DNA of 64,000 bases. Source: Nitrogeniibacter mangrovi (GTDB lineage Bacteria > Pseudomonadota > Gammaproteobacteria > Burkholderiales > Rhodocyclaceae). The stretch covers positions 2,108,001 through 2,172,000 of the forward strand of contig NZ_CP048836.1 in NCBI RefSeq assembly GCF_010983895.1, given 5' to 3'. The position numbers and the translations under genes were made by a program. Shown here piece by piece: positions 16,635 to 30,000 of the stretch (position 1 is the first letter of the stretch; the number at the start of each line of letters is the position of its first letter). The notes under the pieces were generated by a model. That model worked only from the letters and a program-made list of their open reading frames with translations. It was not told the DNA's origin and did no database searches.

Positions 16635-17219
16635 TCAGGCGGCACTGTCCAGATCGGCCGGCGTATCCACATCGACAAAAATGCCGGGCGACGTGCACGC
16701 GACCTGCGTCACCCGGGCCGCCGCGATCAGCGCGCGCGCGCCGGCGTCCCCTTGCAGGCGACACAGGTGCTCGTACCAGGCCGCACCGAAGCCGACCGGA
16801 TGTCCACGCCGGCCGGCGTGAAACGGCGCCACGCAGGCATCGGGACGATCGATCCGCTGCGCCACCGCACAGAGCACCTCGGCCGGAATCGCCGGCATGT
16901 CCCCCAGGGCGACCAACCATCCGCTCGCCTCGGCGCTCGCCCGCACCGCCGCGGCGAGGGCATGGCCCATGCCGCGTTCGGCCTCGGCGCATTCGAGCAC
17001 CCGGCATCCGCACGCTTCGAGCACCGCCCGACGGGCCGTCTGGCCGGGGCGGATGATGGCGATGGGCCCGGGCGTGGCCACGGCCAACCGGGATGCGGCG
17101 TGGGCCAGCAGCGGGCGGTCATCGCTCATGGGTTGGAGCAGCTTGTCGTGCCGGCCCGTGGGGTCGAAGCGGCGGCCAAAGCCGGCCGCCAGCAGGACAC
17201 CCTGGATGTCGTGACTCAT
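16635..17219 (-). CDS. MocA-like molybdenum cofactor nucleotidyltransferase
   Basis: A 194-residue NTP transferase. The N-terminal LLAAGFGRRFDPTGRHDKLL (residues 9-28) is the nucleotide-binding loop of the MobA/MocA fold, and ALGDMPAIP around residue 104 holds the metal-binding Asp. The C-terminal GHPVGFGAAWYEHL and DVDTPADL are typical. MocA adds CMP to molybdopterin to make the cytosine-dinucleotide cofactor used by xanthine-dehydrogenase-type enzymes. Its ATG overlaps the XdhC stop (ATGA) and it ends the molybdoenzyme operon, so it probably makes cofactor for the enzyme encoded upstream. Confidence 0.82.
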   Translation of the reverse strand: MSHDIQGVLLAAGFGRRFDPTGRHDKLLQPMSDDRPLLAHAASRLAVATPGPIAIIRPGQTARRAVLEACGCRVLECAEAERGMGHALAAAVRASAEASGWLVALGDMPAIPAEVLCAVAQRIDRPDACVAPFHAGRRGHPVGFGAAWYEHLCRLQGDAGARALIAAARVTQVACTSPGIFVDVDTPADLDSAA

Positions 17220-18235
17220 TTTCGGCAGGCAGACAGGGCGTCCGCCGCCACTTCCAGCGCCGCCTTGGCTTCACCCACCGGCAGCACCCGCTCCGGGGTT
17301 ACACCGTTCTTGACCGCCACCAGTTCGGCGGCGATCGACACCGCGATCTCGGCCGGCGTGCGGCTGCCGATGTAGAGGCCCGCCGGACCCCGCAGCGCTG
17401 CCACCTGATCCTCGCTCACGTCGAATTCGCGCAGGCGCTCCCGCCGCTGGGCATTGTTGCGCCGCGAGCCGAGCGCCGCCACATAGAAGGCGGGCGAGCG
17501 CAAGGCCTCCATCAGCGCCAGATCGTCGAGCTTGGGATCGTGGGTGAGGGCGACCACCGCCATACGCGCATCGGGCCGCATGGCGATGACCAGATCGTCG
17601 GGCATCAGGCGCGACAGCGTCGTGCCTGCCACCTCCCATTCGTCGGCCCACTCCGCGCGCGGATCGCAGACGGTGACCGCGAAATCCAGCGCCAGCGCCA
17701 TGCGCGCCAGTACCGCGGAGAGCTGGCCGGCGCCGATGATCAGCAGCCGGTAGCGGGGGCCGAACACGCTCACCAGCCGGCGCCCGTCGAAGCTGGTGCC
17801 CTGTTCCGGGTGGGCCGGCGCCAGTTCGGCCCGGCCGCTGGCCAGATCCAGCGTGCGGGCCACCAGCGCACCGGCATCGATGCGCTCGATCAGGGCATCC
17901 AGGGCGTCGGCCATGCCCAGCGGCTCGAGCACCAGTTCCATGGTGCCGCCGCACGGCAGGCCGAAACGTCGCGCTTCCTCCGCACTCACGCCGTAGCTGA
18001 CCGTTCGCGCATGCGCGGGCATGCCCTCGTCGGCGAGGCGACGGATGAGATCGTCCTCGATGCAGCCACCGGAGACCGACCCCACCGCATGGCCGTCATC
18101 GCGCAAGGCGACCAGTGCCCCGGGGGGCCGCGGCGACGACCCCCAGGTGCGCACCACCGTGGCCAGCAGCACGCGGTGGCCCTCATGCAGCCACTGGCGC
18201 GCCCGGCCCAGCACTTCCTTGTCGAGGCTGTCCAT
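17216..18235 (-). CDS. xdhC: XdhC-family molybdenum cofactor insertion/maturation protein
   Basis: A 339-residue protein with the XdhC/CoxI N-terminal domain (LATVVRTWGSSPRPPGA, then GSVSGGCIEDDL, about residues 25-62) and a C-terminal Rossmann-like XdhC_C domain (YRLLIIGAGQLSAVLARMA and YVAALGSRRNNAQRRERL). XdhC proteins bind the molybdenum cofactor, promote its sulfuration and deliver it to the apoenzyme. It starts 4 nt after the catalytic-subunit gene and overlaps the MocA-like gene, so the operon carries its own maturation functions. Confidence 0.9.
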   Translation of the reverse strand: MDSLDKEVLGRARQWLHEGHRVLLATVVRTWGSSPRPPGALVALRDDGHAVGSVSGGCIEDDLIRRLADEGMPAHARTVSYGVSAEEARRFGLPCGGTMELVLEPLGMADALDALIERIDAGALVARTLDLASGRAELAPAHPEQGTSFDGRRLVSVFGPRYRLLIIGAGQLSAVLARMALALDFAVTVCDPRAEWADEWEVAGTTLSRLMPDDLVIAMRPDARMAVVALTHDPKLDDLALMEALRSPAFYVAALGSRRNNAQRRERLREFDVSEDQVAALRGPAGLYIGSRTPAEIAVSIAAELVAVKNGVTPERVLPVGEAKAALEVAADALSACRK

Positions 18236-18239
18236 GGTG

Positions 18240-20474
18240 TCAGGCGCTCAGCTGGTCGCCGATCGGCAGGCGCGTGATCTGCTTGCCCACGGCCGCATGA
18301 ATGGCATTGGCCAAGGCGGGCGCCAGCGGCGGTACGCCGGGCTCGCCCACGCCGGTCGGCTTTTCGGCGGAGGGCACGATGTGCACCTCCACCTTCGGCA
18401 TCTGGTTGATGCGCAACACGGTGTAGTCATGGAAGTTCGACTGCACCACCTGGCCGTCCTCGATGGTGATCTCGCCGCTGAGCGCCGCGGCCAGCGCGAA
18501 GCCGATGCTGCCTTCCATCTGTGCGCGAATCACATCCGGGTTGACCGCCACGCCGCAGTCGACCGCGCACACGACGCGATCGACCGACAGCTCGCCGCCG
18601 TCGGACACGGTCACTTCCACCACCTGGCCAACGATCGTGTTGAAGGACTCATGGACCGCCACACCTCGGCCACGCCGCCCGCCGTTGCCTTTCGCCAACG
18701 GGCGGGACCAGCCGGCCTGTTCGGCGGCCAGCTTCAGCACCGCCGCATGGCGCGGGTGCTTGTCGAGCAGCGCCAGCCGGTAGTCGACCGGATCGGCCTT
18801 GGCCGCGCGGGCCAGCATGTCGATGAAGACCTCGGTGGAGAAGCCCGTATGGGTCGAACCCACCGAACGCCACCATTGCACCGGCACCGCCACCTGGTCA
18901 TTGGTGGTGTGCAGGTCCACCTGCAGGTTGGGGATCGCGTAGGGCAGGGTGGCCGCGCCCTCCACCGAGGTCACGTCCACCCCGTCCTTGATCAGCATGC
19001 CTTCGAAGGGTGAGCCCTTGATGATCGACTGGCCGACGATCCGATGCGACCAAGCCGCCGGCTTGCCGTCGGCGCCGAGTGCGGCGGTGATCCGGTGCAC
19101 ATAGAGCGGCCGGTAGTAGCCGGCGCGCATGTCGTCTTCACGCATCCACACCATCTTCACCGGTGCGCGGCCATCGATGGCCTTGGCGATGTGGGCCGCC
19201 TCGAGCACATAGTCGGAGGTGGGTGAGGCGCGCCGGCCGAAGCTGCCGCCGGCGAAGAGCATGTTCAGCTTCACCTTGGAGACGTCCAGCCCGAACAGCT
19301 CGGCCAGCACCTTCTGGTCGCTGGTCTGGAACTGCTCGCCGTTCCACACCTCGCACATGCCGTCGTGCAGGTGCACCACGCAGTTGAGCGGCTCCATGGC
19401 CGCATGCGCCAGATACGGGAACACGAATTCGGCCTCGACCGGCGCCTTGGCCGCCGCCAGGGCGGCCGGCGCGTCACCGTCCTTGCGCGCGGGCAGGCCC
19501 GGCTCGCTCGCCAGTTTGCGATAGCTTTCGATCAGGCCGGCGCTGCTGCCACGCCACGCCTTGGACTCGTCCCAGGTGATCTTGAGCGCGTCACGGCCTT
19601 TCTTGGCTGTCCACGTGTCATGGGCGAGCACCGCCACCCCGGTGGGAATGCGCACCACATCGACGACGCCCTTGAGCTTGCGCGCCGCGGCATCGTCCAC
19701 GGTCTTGACCGTGGCGCCGAAGCGGGGCGGATGGGCGACGACCGCCACCAGCATCCCGGGCAACTGCATGTCCTGGGTGAAGTGCGCCTTGCCGGTGCAC
19801 TTGGCGGCGCTGTCCTTGCGCGGGGCGCGCTTGCCGATCAGGACGAAATCCTTCGGGTCCTTCAGCGTCGGGTTCTCCGGCACGGCCTGTCGTGCCGCGG
19901 CATCGGCCAGGGCACCGAAGCGCAGCTCGCGTTTGCTGGCCGCATGGCTGAGCACACCACGGCGCACCGAGATCTCTTCGGGCTTCACGCCCCATTCGGC
20001 GGCCGCGGCGGCGACCAGCATGGCCCGCGCGGCGGCGCCAGCCTGACGCATCTGCATGAAGGAGTTGGCGATCGCGGTGCTGCCGCCAGTGCCCTGGTTC
20101 GGTCCCCAGAACAGGTTGTTGTAGTGACTGGCGTCGGCCGGCGCGCCTTCGACCACCACCCGATCCCAGTCGGCGTCGAGCTCCTCGGCCACCAGGGTGG
20201 CCAGGCCGGTGTGGCTGCCCTGGCCCATTTCCAGGTGTTTGGCGACCACGGTGACCGTGTCGTCCGCGCCGATCCGCACGAAGGCGTTGGGCGTGAACCG
20301 GCCGTCGACCACGGCGGCATCACCCGCCTTGCCCGGGCCAGCCACGCCAGCGGCGGCGAACACCTTGTGGGTCGCGGCGGGCAGCATCAGGCCCAGGGTG
20401 AGGCCGGTGCCCTGTTTGAGGAAGCCGCGGCGCGACACGTTGGCGATTGTCGTGTTGTGTTTGTTCATGGACAT
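18240..20474 (-). CDS. Molybdopterin-binding catalytic subunit, isoquinoline 1-oxidoreductase type
   Basis: A 744-residue protein of the xanthine oxidase family, IorB-like branch. A Tat signal (SRRGFLKQGTGLTLG, residues 14-28) predicts export as a folded protein. Cofactor-binding segments include HLEMGQGSHTGLATL, FAGGSFGRRASPTSDY, WWRSVGSTHTGF and, at the C-terminus, GVGEPGVPPLAPALANAI with the expected catalytic Glu. This family hydroxylates N-heterocycles or oxidises aldehydes using water as oxygen donor; the substrate here is unknown. ATG 20474 is preferred over 20468 because GAGGAG lies 5 nt upstream. The 2Fe-2S subunit ends 7 nt upstream. Confidence 0.88.
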   Translation of the reverse strand: MSMNKHNTTIANVSRRGFLKQGTGLTLGLMLPAATHKVFAAAGVAGPGKAGDAAVVDGRFTPNAFVRIGADDTVTVVAKHLEMGQGSHTGLATLVAEELDADWDRVVVEGAPADASHYNNLFWGPNQGTGGSTAIANSFMQMRQAGAAARAMLVAAAAAEWGVKPEEISVRRGVLSHAASKRELRFGALADAAARQAVPENPTLKDPKDFVLIGKRAPRKDSAAKCTGKAHFTQDMQLPGMLVAVVAHPPRFGATVKTVDDAAARKLKGVVDVVRIPTGVAVLAHDTWTAKKGRDALKITWDESKAWRGSSAGLIESYRKLASEPGLPARKDGDAPAALAAAKAPVEAEFVFPYLAHAAMEPLNCVVHLHDGMCEVWNGEQFQTSDQKVLAELFGLDVSKVKLNMLFAGGSFGRRASPTSDYVLEAAHIAKAIDGRAPVKMVWMREDDMRAGYYRPLYVHRITAALGADGKPAAWSHRIVGQSIIKGSPFEGMLIKDGVDVTSVEGAATLPYAIPNLQVDLHTTNDQVAVPVQWWRSVGSTHTGFSTEVFIDMLARAAKADPVDYRLALLDKHPRHAAVLKLAAEQAGWSRPLAKGNGGRRGRGVAVHESFNTIVGQVVEVTVSDGGELSVDRVVCAVDCGVAVNPDVIRAQMEGSIGFALAAALSGEITIEDGQVVQSNFHDYTVLRINQMPKVEVHIVPSAEKPTGVGEPGVPPLAPALANAIHAAVGKQITRLPIGDQLSA

Positions 20475-20481
20475 GCGCTCC

Positions 20482-20940
20482 TCAGGCCAGCTCGCCGGCG
20501 GCTTCGTGAATCGCCGCACGGATGCGCACATAGGTCGCGCAACGGCAGATGTTGCCCGCCATGGCGGCATCGATGTCGGCATCGGTGGGTGTGCGGTTGC
20601 TGCGCAGCAAGGCCGTCGCGGACATGATCTGGCCCGACTGGCAGTAGCCGCACTGCACCACGTCGAGCTTCTGCCACGCCGCCTGCACGGCCGCGCCGAC
20701 CGGATCTTCGCCGATCTGCTCGATGGTAGTGACCGATTTGCCAGCCACGGTGGAGATCGGCGTCGAACAGGCGCGTACCGGGTCGCCATCGACATGCATG
20801 GTGCAGGCCCCGCACAGACCCATGCCGCAGCCGAATTTGCTGCCGGTCATATGGAAGCCGTCGCGAACGGCCCAGAGCAAGGGGGTGTCATCGGGCAGCT
20901 CGGTTTGCACCGGCTTGCCGTTGAGCGTGAAGCGGATCAT
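20482..20940 (-). CDS. (2Fe-2S)-binding subunit of the molybdenum hydroxylase, IorA type
   Basis: A 152-residue protein with the two [2Fe-2S] domains of the xanthine oxidase family. The plant-ferredoxin-like cluster uses [13 protein letters not shown] (about residues 38-50) plus the following Cys in ACSTP. The helical second domain has [10 protein letters not shown] and [12 protein letters not shown]. It passes electrons from the molybdenum centre to an acceptor; no FAD subunit is present, as is usual for the Ior type, which often uses membrane cytochromes. It is the first gene of the operon; GGAGG precedes ATG 20940. Confidence 0.92.
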   Translation of the reverse strand: MIRFTLNGKPVQTELPDDTPLLWAVRDGFHMTGSKFGCGMGLCGACTMHVDGDPVRACSTPISTVAGKSVTTIEQIGEDPVGAAVQAAWQKLDVVQCGYCQSGQIMSATALLRSNRTPTDADIDAAMAGNICRCATYVRIRAAIHEAAGELA

Positions 20941-21058
20941 TGAAGCCTCCGGAGGGTGTCTCTTCATTGGGGCGCGGCGCGTCCGAAGGCGCCGACATTG
21001 GGTTTCAACAGCTTACGCGCTTTGAGTATTAAGATTGATCCCTGAATGGAAACAAGGC

Positions 21059-21077
21059 TTTTAAGATGTACTTAAAA
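21059..21077. promoter_or_regulatory. Dyad overlapping the LysR start codon
   Basis: TTTTAAG-N5-CTTAAAA is a perfect 7-bp inverted repeat centred on the ATG at 21066. It lies at the head of the LysR gene divergent from the molybdoenzyme operon. Possible autoregulatory site or leader hairpin. Confidence 0.4.
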
Positions 21078-22016
21078 ATAGAACCCGCGCTGCTGCCGGC
21101 CCTGGCCGCATTCGAATGCGTGGCGCGACATGAAAACTTCAGCCGCGCGGCGGCGGACATGGGCCTGTCTCCCTCGGCCCTGTCCCAGTCGGTCCGCAAC
21201 CTGGAGCGGCGCCTCGGCGTCCGTCTGCTGACCCGCACCACGCGGCGGGTGCGCCTTACGGAAGAGGGCGCCGCGATCCTCGAGCAGGTGCGTGGCGGCC
21301 TCACCCAGCTGTCCGCCGCCCTCGAAACGCTGGAGCAGCGCAGCACCCGACCGGCTGGCACGGTGCGGATCACGCTCCCACGCATGGCCTTCGCCCGCTA
21401 CTTTCTGCCCCGCCTGACGGCGTTTCGCGAGCGCTACCCTGACGTGGAAGTGGAGTTCTCCCTCGACGACCATCTGATCGACATCGTCGGCGAAGGTTTC
21501 GACGTGGGTGTGCGCCTGGGCGAACAACTGGACGCGGACATGGTGGCCCTGCCGCTGGGCCCGTCGGTCCGGCTACGCACCGTCGCCGCGCCGGCGTACT
21601 TCGAGCGCCATCCGGTGCCGCAAACCCCGGACGAGCTCGGCGGCCACGACTGCAGCCGTTACCGTTTCGCCTCGAGCGGTCGGGTCGCGCCCTGGATGTT
21701 CCAGCGCGACGGCGAGCCACTGGAGGTGAAGGTCGACGGCACGCTGCTCATCAACGACCTCGCCGCCGAGATCGAGATCGCGCGCAGCGGGCTGGCACTG
21801 ATCCAGACCGTCGAATCGCATGTGATCGATGACATCCGCGCCGGGCGGCTGGTGCCGGTGCTGGACACCTTCTCGGTGTCCCTGGGCCGGCTGTACCTGT
21901 ATTTTCCAAGCCGCGCCCACATGGCACCGCGCCTGCGCGCCTTCATCGATCACTTCAGGGCCGAGCCACCGCCGGAGACCACCGCCCGTTCATCGGCCGG
22001 TGTAAAGAATAGGTAA
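21066..22016 (+). CDS. LysR-family regulator divergent from the molybdoenzyme operon
   Basis: A 316-residue LysR regulator. The N-terminal winged helix-turn-helix occupies residues about 8-67 (LPALAAFECVARHENFSRAAADMG and SQSVRNLERRLGVRLLTRTTR). The substrate-binding domain begins near residue 95 (GTVRITLPRMAFARYFLPRL) and runs to the C-terminus, with the usual GLALIQTVE hinge segment. The divergent position 125 nt from the 2Fe-2S subunit gene suggests it controls that operon. Inducer unknown. Confidence 0.88.
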   Translation: MYLKIEPALLPALAAFECVARHENFSRAAADMGLSPSALSQSVRNLERRLGVRLLTRTTRRVRLTEEGAAILEQVRGGLTQLSAALETLEQRSTRPAGTVRITLPRMAFARYFLPRLTAFRERYPDVEVEFSLDDHLIDIVGEGFDVGVRLGEQLDADMVALPLGPSVRLRTVAAPAYFERHPVPQTPDELGGHDCSRYRFASSGRVAPWMFQRDGEPLEVKVDGTLLINDLAAEIEIARSGLALIQTVESHVIDDIRAGRLVPVLDTFSVSLGRLYLYFPSRAHMAPRLRAFIDHFRAEPPPETTARSSAGVKNR

Positions 22017-22212
22017 TTTCCCCATTCAAGTTCTCGGCGCTTGCGCCGATAATGTGCCAAATAAACCAAAAATTCCAAATCATCCGGTTCGGACATCGAC
22101 ATCCATCCGGTAGCAGCGGTGAGCGACGACACGAGGCATGACGAGACAATGGTGGCCCCGGCGAGAGCCCGGACATGATCGACCGGTTCAAGGCGCGACC
22201 CTCAGGGGCTTG

Positions 22213-25560
<3,348 letters not shown>

Positions 25561-25617
25561 GCACGTACCCGGCGCGCCGAGACGCACGCCGGTCCATCGG
25601 GTTGCCGGCCGCCGGCG

Positions 25618-27066
25618 TCAGCCCGAGCGCGACATGGCGGGCGCCTCCGGCGCCGGGGTATCGCAAAGCGCCCCCCAGCCGCCGCCGATGGCGCGGATCA
25701 GCGCGACCGTGGCCTGAAACCGCGCCGCACGCACTTGCAACGCGGCGCGGCGATTGGCCAGTTCGCTGCGACGCGCATCGAGCACATCGAGCTGGCTGAC
25801 CAGCCCGTCCCGATAACGGTAGTCCGACAGCGTCGTCGCCCGCTTGGCGGCGGCCACCGCGCGCGCCTGGGCTTCGGCCTGCGCCGCCAGCAGGCGCAGG
25901 GCCGCGAGCTGGTCATCCACATCCTTGAACGCCACCAGCACGCGTTCGCGATAGGTCCCCAGTGCGATGTCGAGCTGCGCCGCCGCGTTCTCGATCGCGG
26001 CGTCACGCCGGCCGCCGTCGAAGATCGGCAGCGACAGCAGCGCGCCGATGCCCCACGAGCGCGCGGACCACTTGAACACGTCCTCCAGATCCGGCGAGGC
26101 GTAGCCCCCGTTGGCGGTCAGCGAAAAGCTCGGGAACCAGGCGGCCTTGGCCACCCCCACGCGGGCCTGTGCGGCCAGCATCGCACGCTGCGCCGCCGCC
26201 ACGTCCGGACGGCGGGTGAGCACGGTGCTGGGCACCCCCGCCGGGATCACCGGCAAGTCGCTGCGCCAGTCTTCCTCGATCAGGCTGAAGTTGGCCGTCG
26301 CGTCTCCCATGAGCACCGCCAGGGCGTGTTCCAGCGCCGTGCGCTGGCGGTCGAGCGCCAGCGCCTGCGATTCGTTCGCGGCCAGCTCGGTCTGCACCCG
26401 GGCCACCTCCAGTTCGCCGACGTCACCCGCGTCATAGCGGCGCTGGGTGAGGGCCAGGGTGTCCCGGTAGGCATCGACGCTCTGGCGCACCAGAGCGCGC
26501 TCGGCATCCACCGCGCGCAGCGCCAGATAGGACTGGGCCACGTTGGACTGGATCAGCAGGCGGGCGTCCTGGAGCAGCGCCGCCTGGGCGTCGGCATCGA
26601 GGCTCGCCGCACGCGAGGCCTCGGCGAGGCGGCCGAACAGGTCCACCTCGTAGGCCAGCGTCGCACCGACCCGGCCCAGCGTCCCATCGGTACCCGAGGC
26701 CCGCGCCAGGGTCCCGCCCTGGCGCACCACCGACGCATCCACGCCGAGCTGTGGCGCGCGATCCGCCTCGGTCGCACGAACCAGCGCACGCGCCTGGGCC
26801 AGCCGGGCGGTGGCGATGCGGATTTCGTTGTTGCGTTCGATGGCGCGTGCCTCCAGCGCATCGAGCACCGGGTCGTCGAACACCTTCCACCACTGCCCGC
26901 GCGGCTGGTCTTCGGCCGGCGGCGCCTGGGTCCATGCGGCATTGCCTTCCTTGAACGCCGGCGGCACCAATGGCAGGTCGGCCGGATCGATGGCGGGCAC
27001 CGTGGTGCAGCCGACCAGGAGGAGGGCGGCGGCCAGGGGCATCAGTCGTCTTTTGCTTGCTTTCAT
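25618..27066 (-). CDS. RND efflux outer-membrane factor (OprM/NodT family lipoprotein)
   Basis: A 482-residue TolC-like channel. A lipoprotein signal peptide ends at LLLVGCTT, with the acylated Cys near residue 20. Two repeats of the outer-membrane efflux family follow (QWWKVFDDPVLDALEARAIERN, then ARVGVAKAAWFPSFSLTANGGY) with long Ala/Gln-rich helices. It is the last gene of the efflux operon, 17 nt after the pump, and completes the tripartite system. It converges with the hybrid kinase gene. Confidence 0.9.
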   Translation of the reverse strand: MKASKRRLMPLAAALLLVGCTTVPAIDPADLPLVPPAFKEGNAAWTQAPPAEDQPRGQWWKVFDDPVLDALEARAIERNNEIRIATARLAQARALVRATEADRAPQLGVDASVVRQGGTLARASGTDGTLGRVGATLAYEVDLFGRLAEASRAASLDADAQAALLQDARLLIQSNVAQSYLALRAVDAERALVRQSVDAYRDTLALTQRRYDAGDVGELEVARVQTELAANESQALALDRQRTALEHALAVLMGDATANFSLIEEDWRSDLPVIPAGVPSTVLTRRPDVAAAQRAMLAAQARVGVAKAAWFPSFSLTANGGYASPDLEDVFKWSARSWGIGALLSLPIFDGGRRDAAIENAAAQLDIALGTYRERVLVAFKDVDDQLAALRLLAAQAEAQARAVAAAKRATTLSDYRYRDGLVSQLDVLDARRSELANRRAALQVRAARFQATVALIRAIGGGWGALCDTPAPEAPAMSRSG

Positions 27067-27083
27067 GATCGGTGCGCTCCTGC

Positions 27084-30000
27084 TCACACGGTGTCGTTGC
27101 GTGGCGCCGCCGGCGCCGGGTCGGGGCTCGCGCCGGGGGCACCGGCAAAGGCGTCCAGATGCGCCTCGCGGCCGTGCAGCTTGAGCTTGCGATTGCCGCT
27201 CAGGGCACGCAGGGTCACGTAGAACACCGGGGTCAGGAACAGGCCGAAGGCGGTCACCCCGATCATCCCGGAGAACACCGCCACGCCCATCGCCTGACGC
27301 ATCTCGGCGCCGGCACCGCTGGCCAGCACCAGGGGCAGCACGCCCATGATGAAGGCCATCGAGGTCATGAGGATGGGGCGCAGCCGCAGGCGGCTGGCCT
27401 CGATCGCGGCCTGCAGCGGCGTGCGATCGGCCAGTTCCAGCTCGCGGGCGAATTCGACGATGAGAATCGCGTTCTTCGCCGACAGCCCCACCAGCACCAT
27501 CAGCCCGATCTGGGTGAACACGTTGTTGTCCCCGTGCGACAGCCACACCCCGGTCATGGCGGCAAACAGGCTCATCGGCACGATGAGGAGAATGGCCAGC
27601 GGCAGCGCCAGGCTCTCGTACAGCGCCGCCAGCACCAGGAACACCAGCAGGATCGCGAGCGGATAAACCCACACCGCCGAGTTGCCGGCGAGGATCTCCT
27701 GGTAGGTCAGCTCGGTCCATTCGTAGCTGATGCCGCGCGGCAGGGTCTCGGCGGCGATGCGCTCGACCGCCTCACGGGCCTGCCCCGAAGAGTAGCCCGG
27801 TGCCGGCCCGCCGTTGATGTCCGCCGACAGGAAGCCGTTGTAACGCATCGCCCGCTCCGGGCCGACGCTGGAGTCGACTCGCAGCAGCGCCGCGAGCGGA
27901 ATCATCGCCCCCGAGGCCGAGCGCACCTCCAGCTTGCCCACGTCGTCGGCGCGGGCGCGGAAGGGTGCATCCGCCTGGACACGCACCGAGTAGGTCCGGC
28001 CGAACTTGTTGAAGTCATTCACATACAGGCTGCCCAGGTAGATCTGCATGGTCTCGAGCACATCGGTGACCGCCACGCCGAGCTGGCGCGCCCGGGTGCG
28101 GTCGATGTCGGCATACAGCTGGGGCACGTTCACCCGGTAGCTGGTGAACAGATGCCCGAGCTCGGGCGCCTGCGCCGCCTTGGCCATGAACGCCCGGGTG
28201 GCCGCATCGAGCGCCTTGAATCCCTGGGCACCGCGATCCTCGAGCTGCAGCTTGAAACCGCCGGTGGTGCCGAGCCCGTGCACCGGGGGCGGCGGGAACA
28301 TGACGATGGTGGCGTCCTGGATCTTGCTGTAGGCCGCGTTCAGGCGTCCGGCGATCGCCCCGGCGCTGTGGCCCGGCCCCTTGCGTTCGTCGAAATCCTT
28401 GAGCGTGGTGAACACGATGCCGGAGCTCGACGAGTTGGTGAAGCCGTTGATGGACAGGCCGGGGAACGCCACCGCATGCGCCACGTCCGGATCTTTCAGC
28501 GTGATCTCGCCCATGCGCCGGATGACCGCTTCGGTGCGATCCAGTGTCGCCCCGTCGGGCAGCTGGGCAAAGCCGATGAGGTACTGCTTGTCCTGTGCCG
28601 GCACGAAGCCCTTGGGCACTTCCTGGAACAGGCCGTAGGTCAATGCGGCCAGCGCCAGATACACGCCCAGCATGACGCCGCGGCGCCCGATACCGGCGCT
28701 CACGCCGCGGCCGTAAGCATCCGCCCCACGGTGGAACAGCCGGTTGAAACCGCGGAAGACGGGGCCGAACACGGTGTCCATGAAACGGGTGAGGGCGTCC
28801 GGCCGCGCGTGCCGGTCCCTGAGCAGCAAGGCGGCCAGGGCGGGAGAGAGGGTCAGCGAGTTGATCGCGGAGATGACGGTGGAGATGGCGATGGTGAGCG
28901 CGAACTGGCGGTAGAACTGCCCCGACAGGCCGCTGATGAAGGCCAGCGGCACGAACACCGCGATCAGCACCAGGGCGATGGCGACAATGGGCCCCGAGAC
29001 CTCGCGCATGGCCCGGTAGCTGGCCTTGCGTGGCGACAGCCCGGCCTCGATGTTGCGTTCCACGTTCTCGACCACCACGATGGCGTCGTCCACGACGATG
29101 CCGATGGCCAGCACCAGCCCGAACAGCGACAGGGCGTTGATCGAGAAGCCGAACAGGTACATCACCGCGAAGGTCCCGACCACCGACACCGGCACCGCCA
29201 GCAGCGGAATGATCGACGCGCGCCAGGTCTGCAGGAACAGGATCACCACGACCACCACCAGGGCGATGGCCTCGAGCAGGGTATGCACCACCGACTCGAT
29301 GGAGGCGCGCACGAACTGGGTCGGGTCGTAGACGATCTCGTAGTCCACGCCGTCGGGCATGGTCTCCTTGATCTGCGCCATGGTCGCGCGCACGCCGTCG
29401 GAAATCTGCAGGGCGTTGGCACCGGGTGCGGCGGAGATCGGGATCGCCACCGCGTCCTTGTTGTCGAGCAGCGAGCGCAGCGAATAGTCGGAGGCCCCCA
29501 GCTCCAGCCGGGCGACGTCGCGCAGCCGCGTGACCGCCCCGTCCGGCCGGCTCTTGATGATGATGTCGCCGAACTCTTCCTCGTTCTCCAGCCGCCCCTT
29601 GGCGTTGATGGTCAGCTGCAGGTCGACGCCATCGAGGCCGGGTGACGCACCCACCATGCCCGCCGCCGCCTGCACGTTCTGGCTGCGGATCGCGGCGACC
29701 ACGTCGCTGGCGGACAGGCCGAGCGCGGCCATTTTCTGCGGATCGAGCCACACCCGCATGGCGTAGTCGCCGGCGCCGATCAGACGCACCTCGCCGACGC
29801 CTTCGACCCGGGCGAGCCGGTCCTTGACGTTCAGCAGCGCGTAGTTGCGCAGGTAGGTCATGTCGTAGCGCCCGTTGCGCGAGAGCAGGTGCACCACCAT
29901 GGTCAGGTCCGGCGAGCTCTTGATGGTGGTCACGCCCAGGCGGCGCACCTCCTCCGGCAGGCGTGGCAGCGCCTGCGAGACCCGGTTCTGGACGAGCTGC

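Noticed and set aside
27072-29645. Long plus-strand open frame opposite the RND pump
   Set aside because: Low-complexity His/Gly/Arg product antisense to an intact pump gene; a shadow frame.
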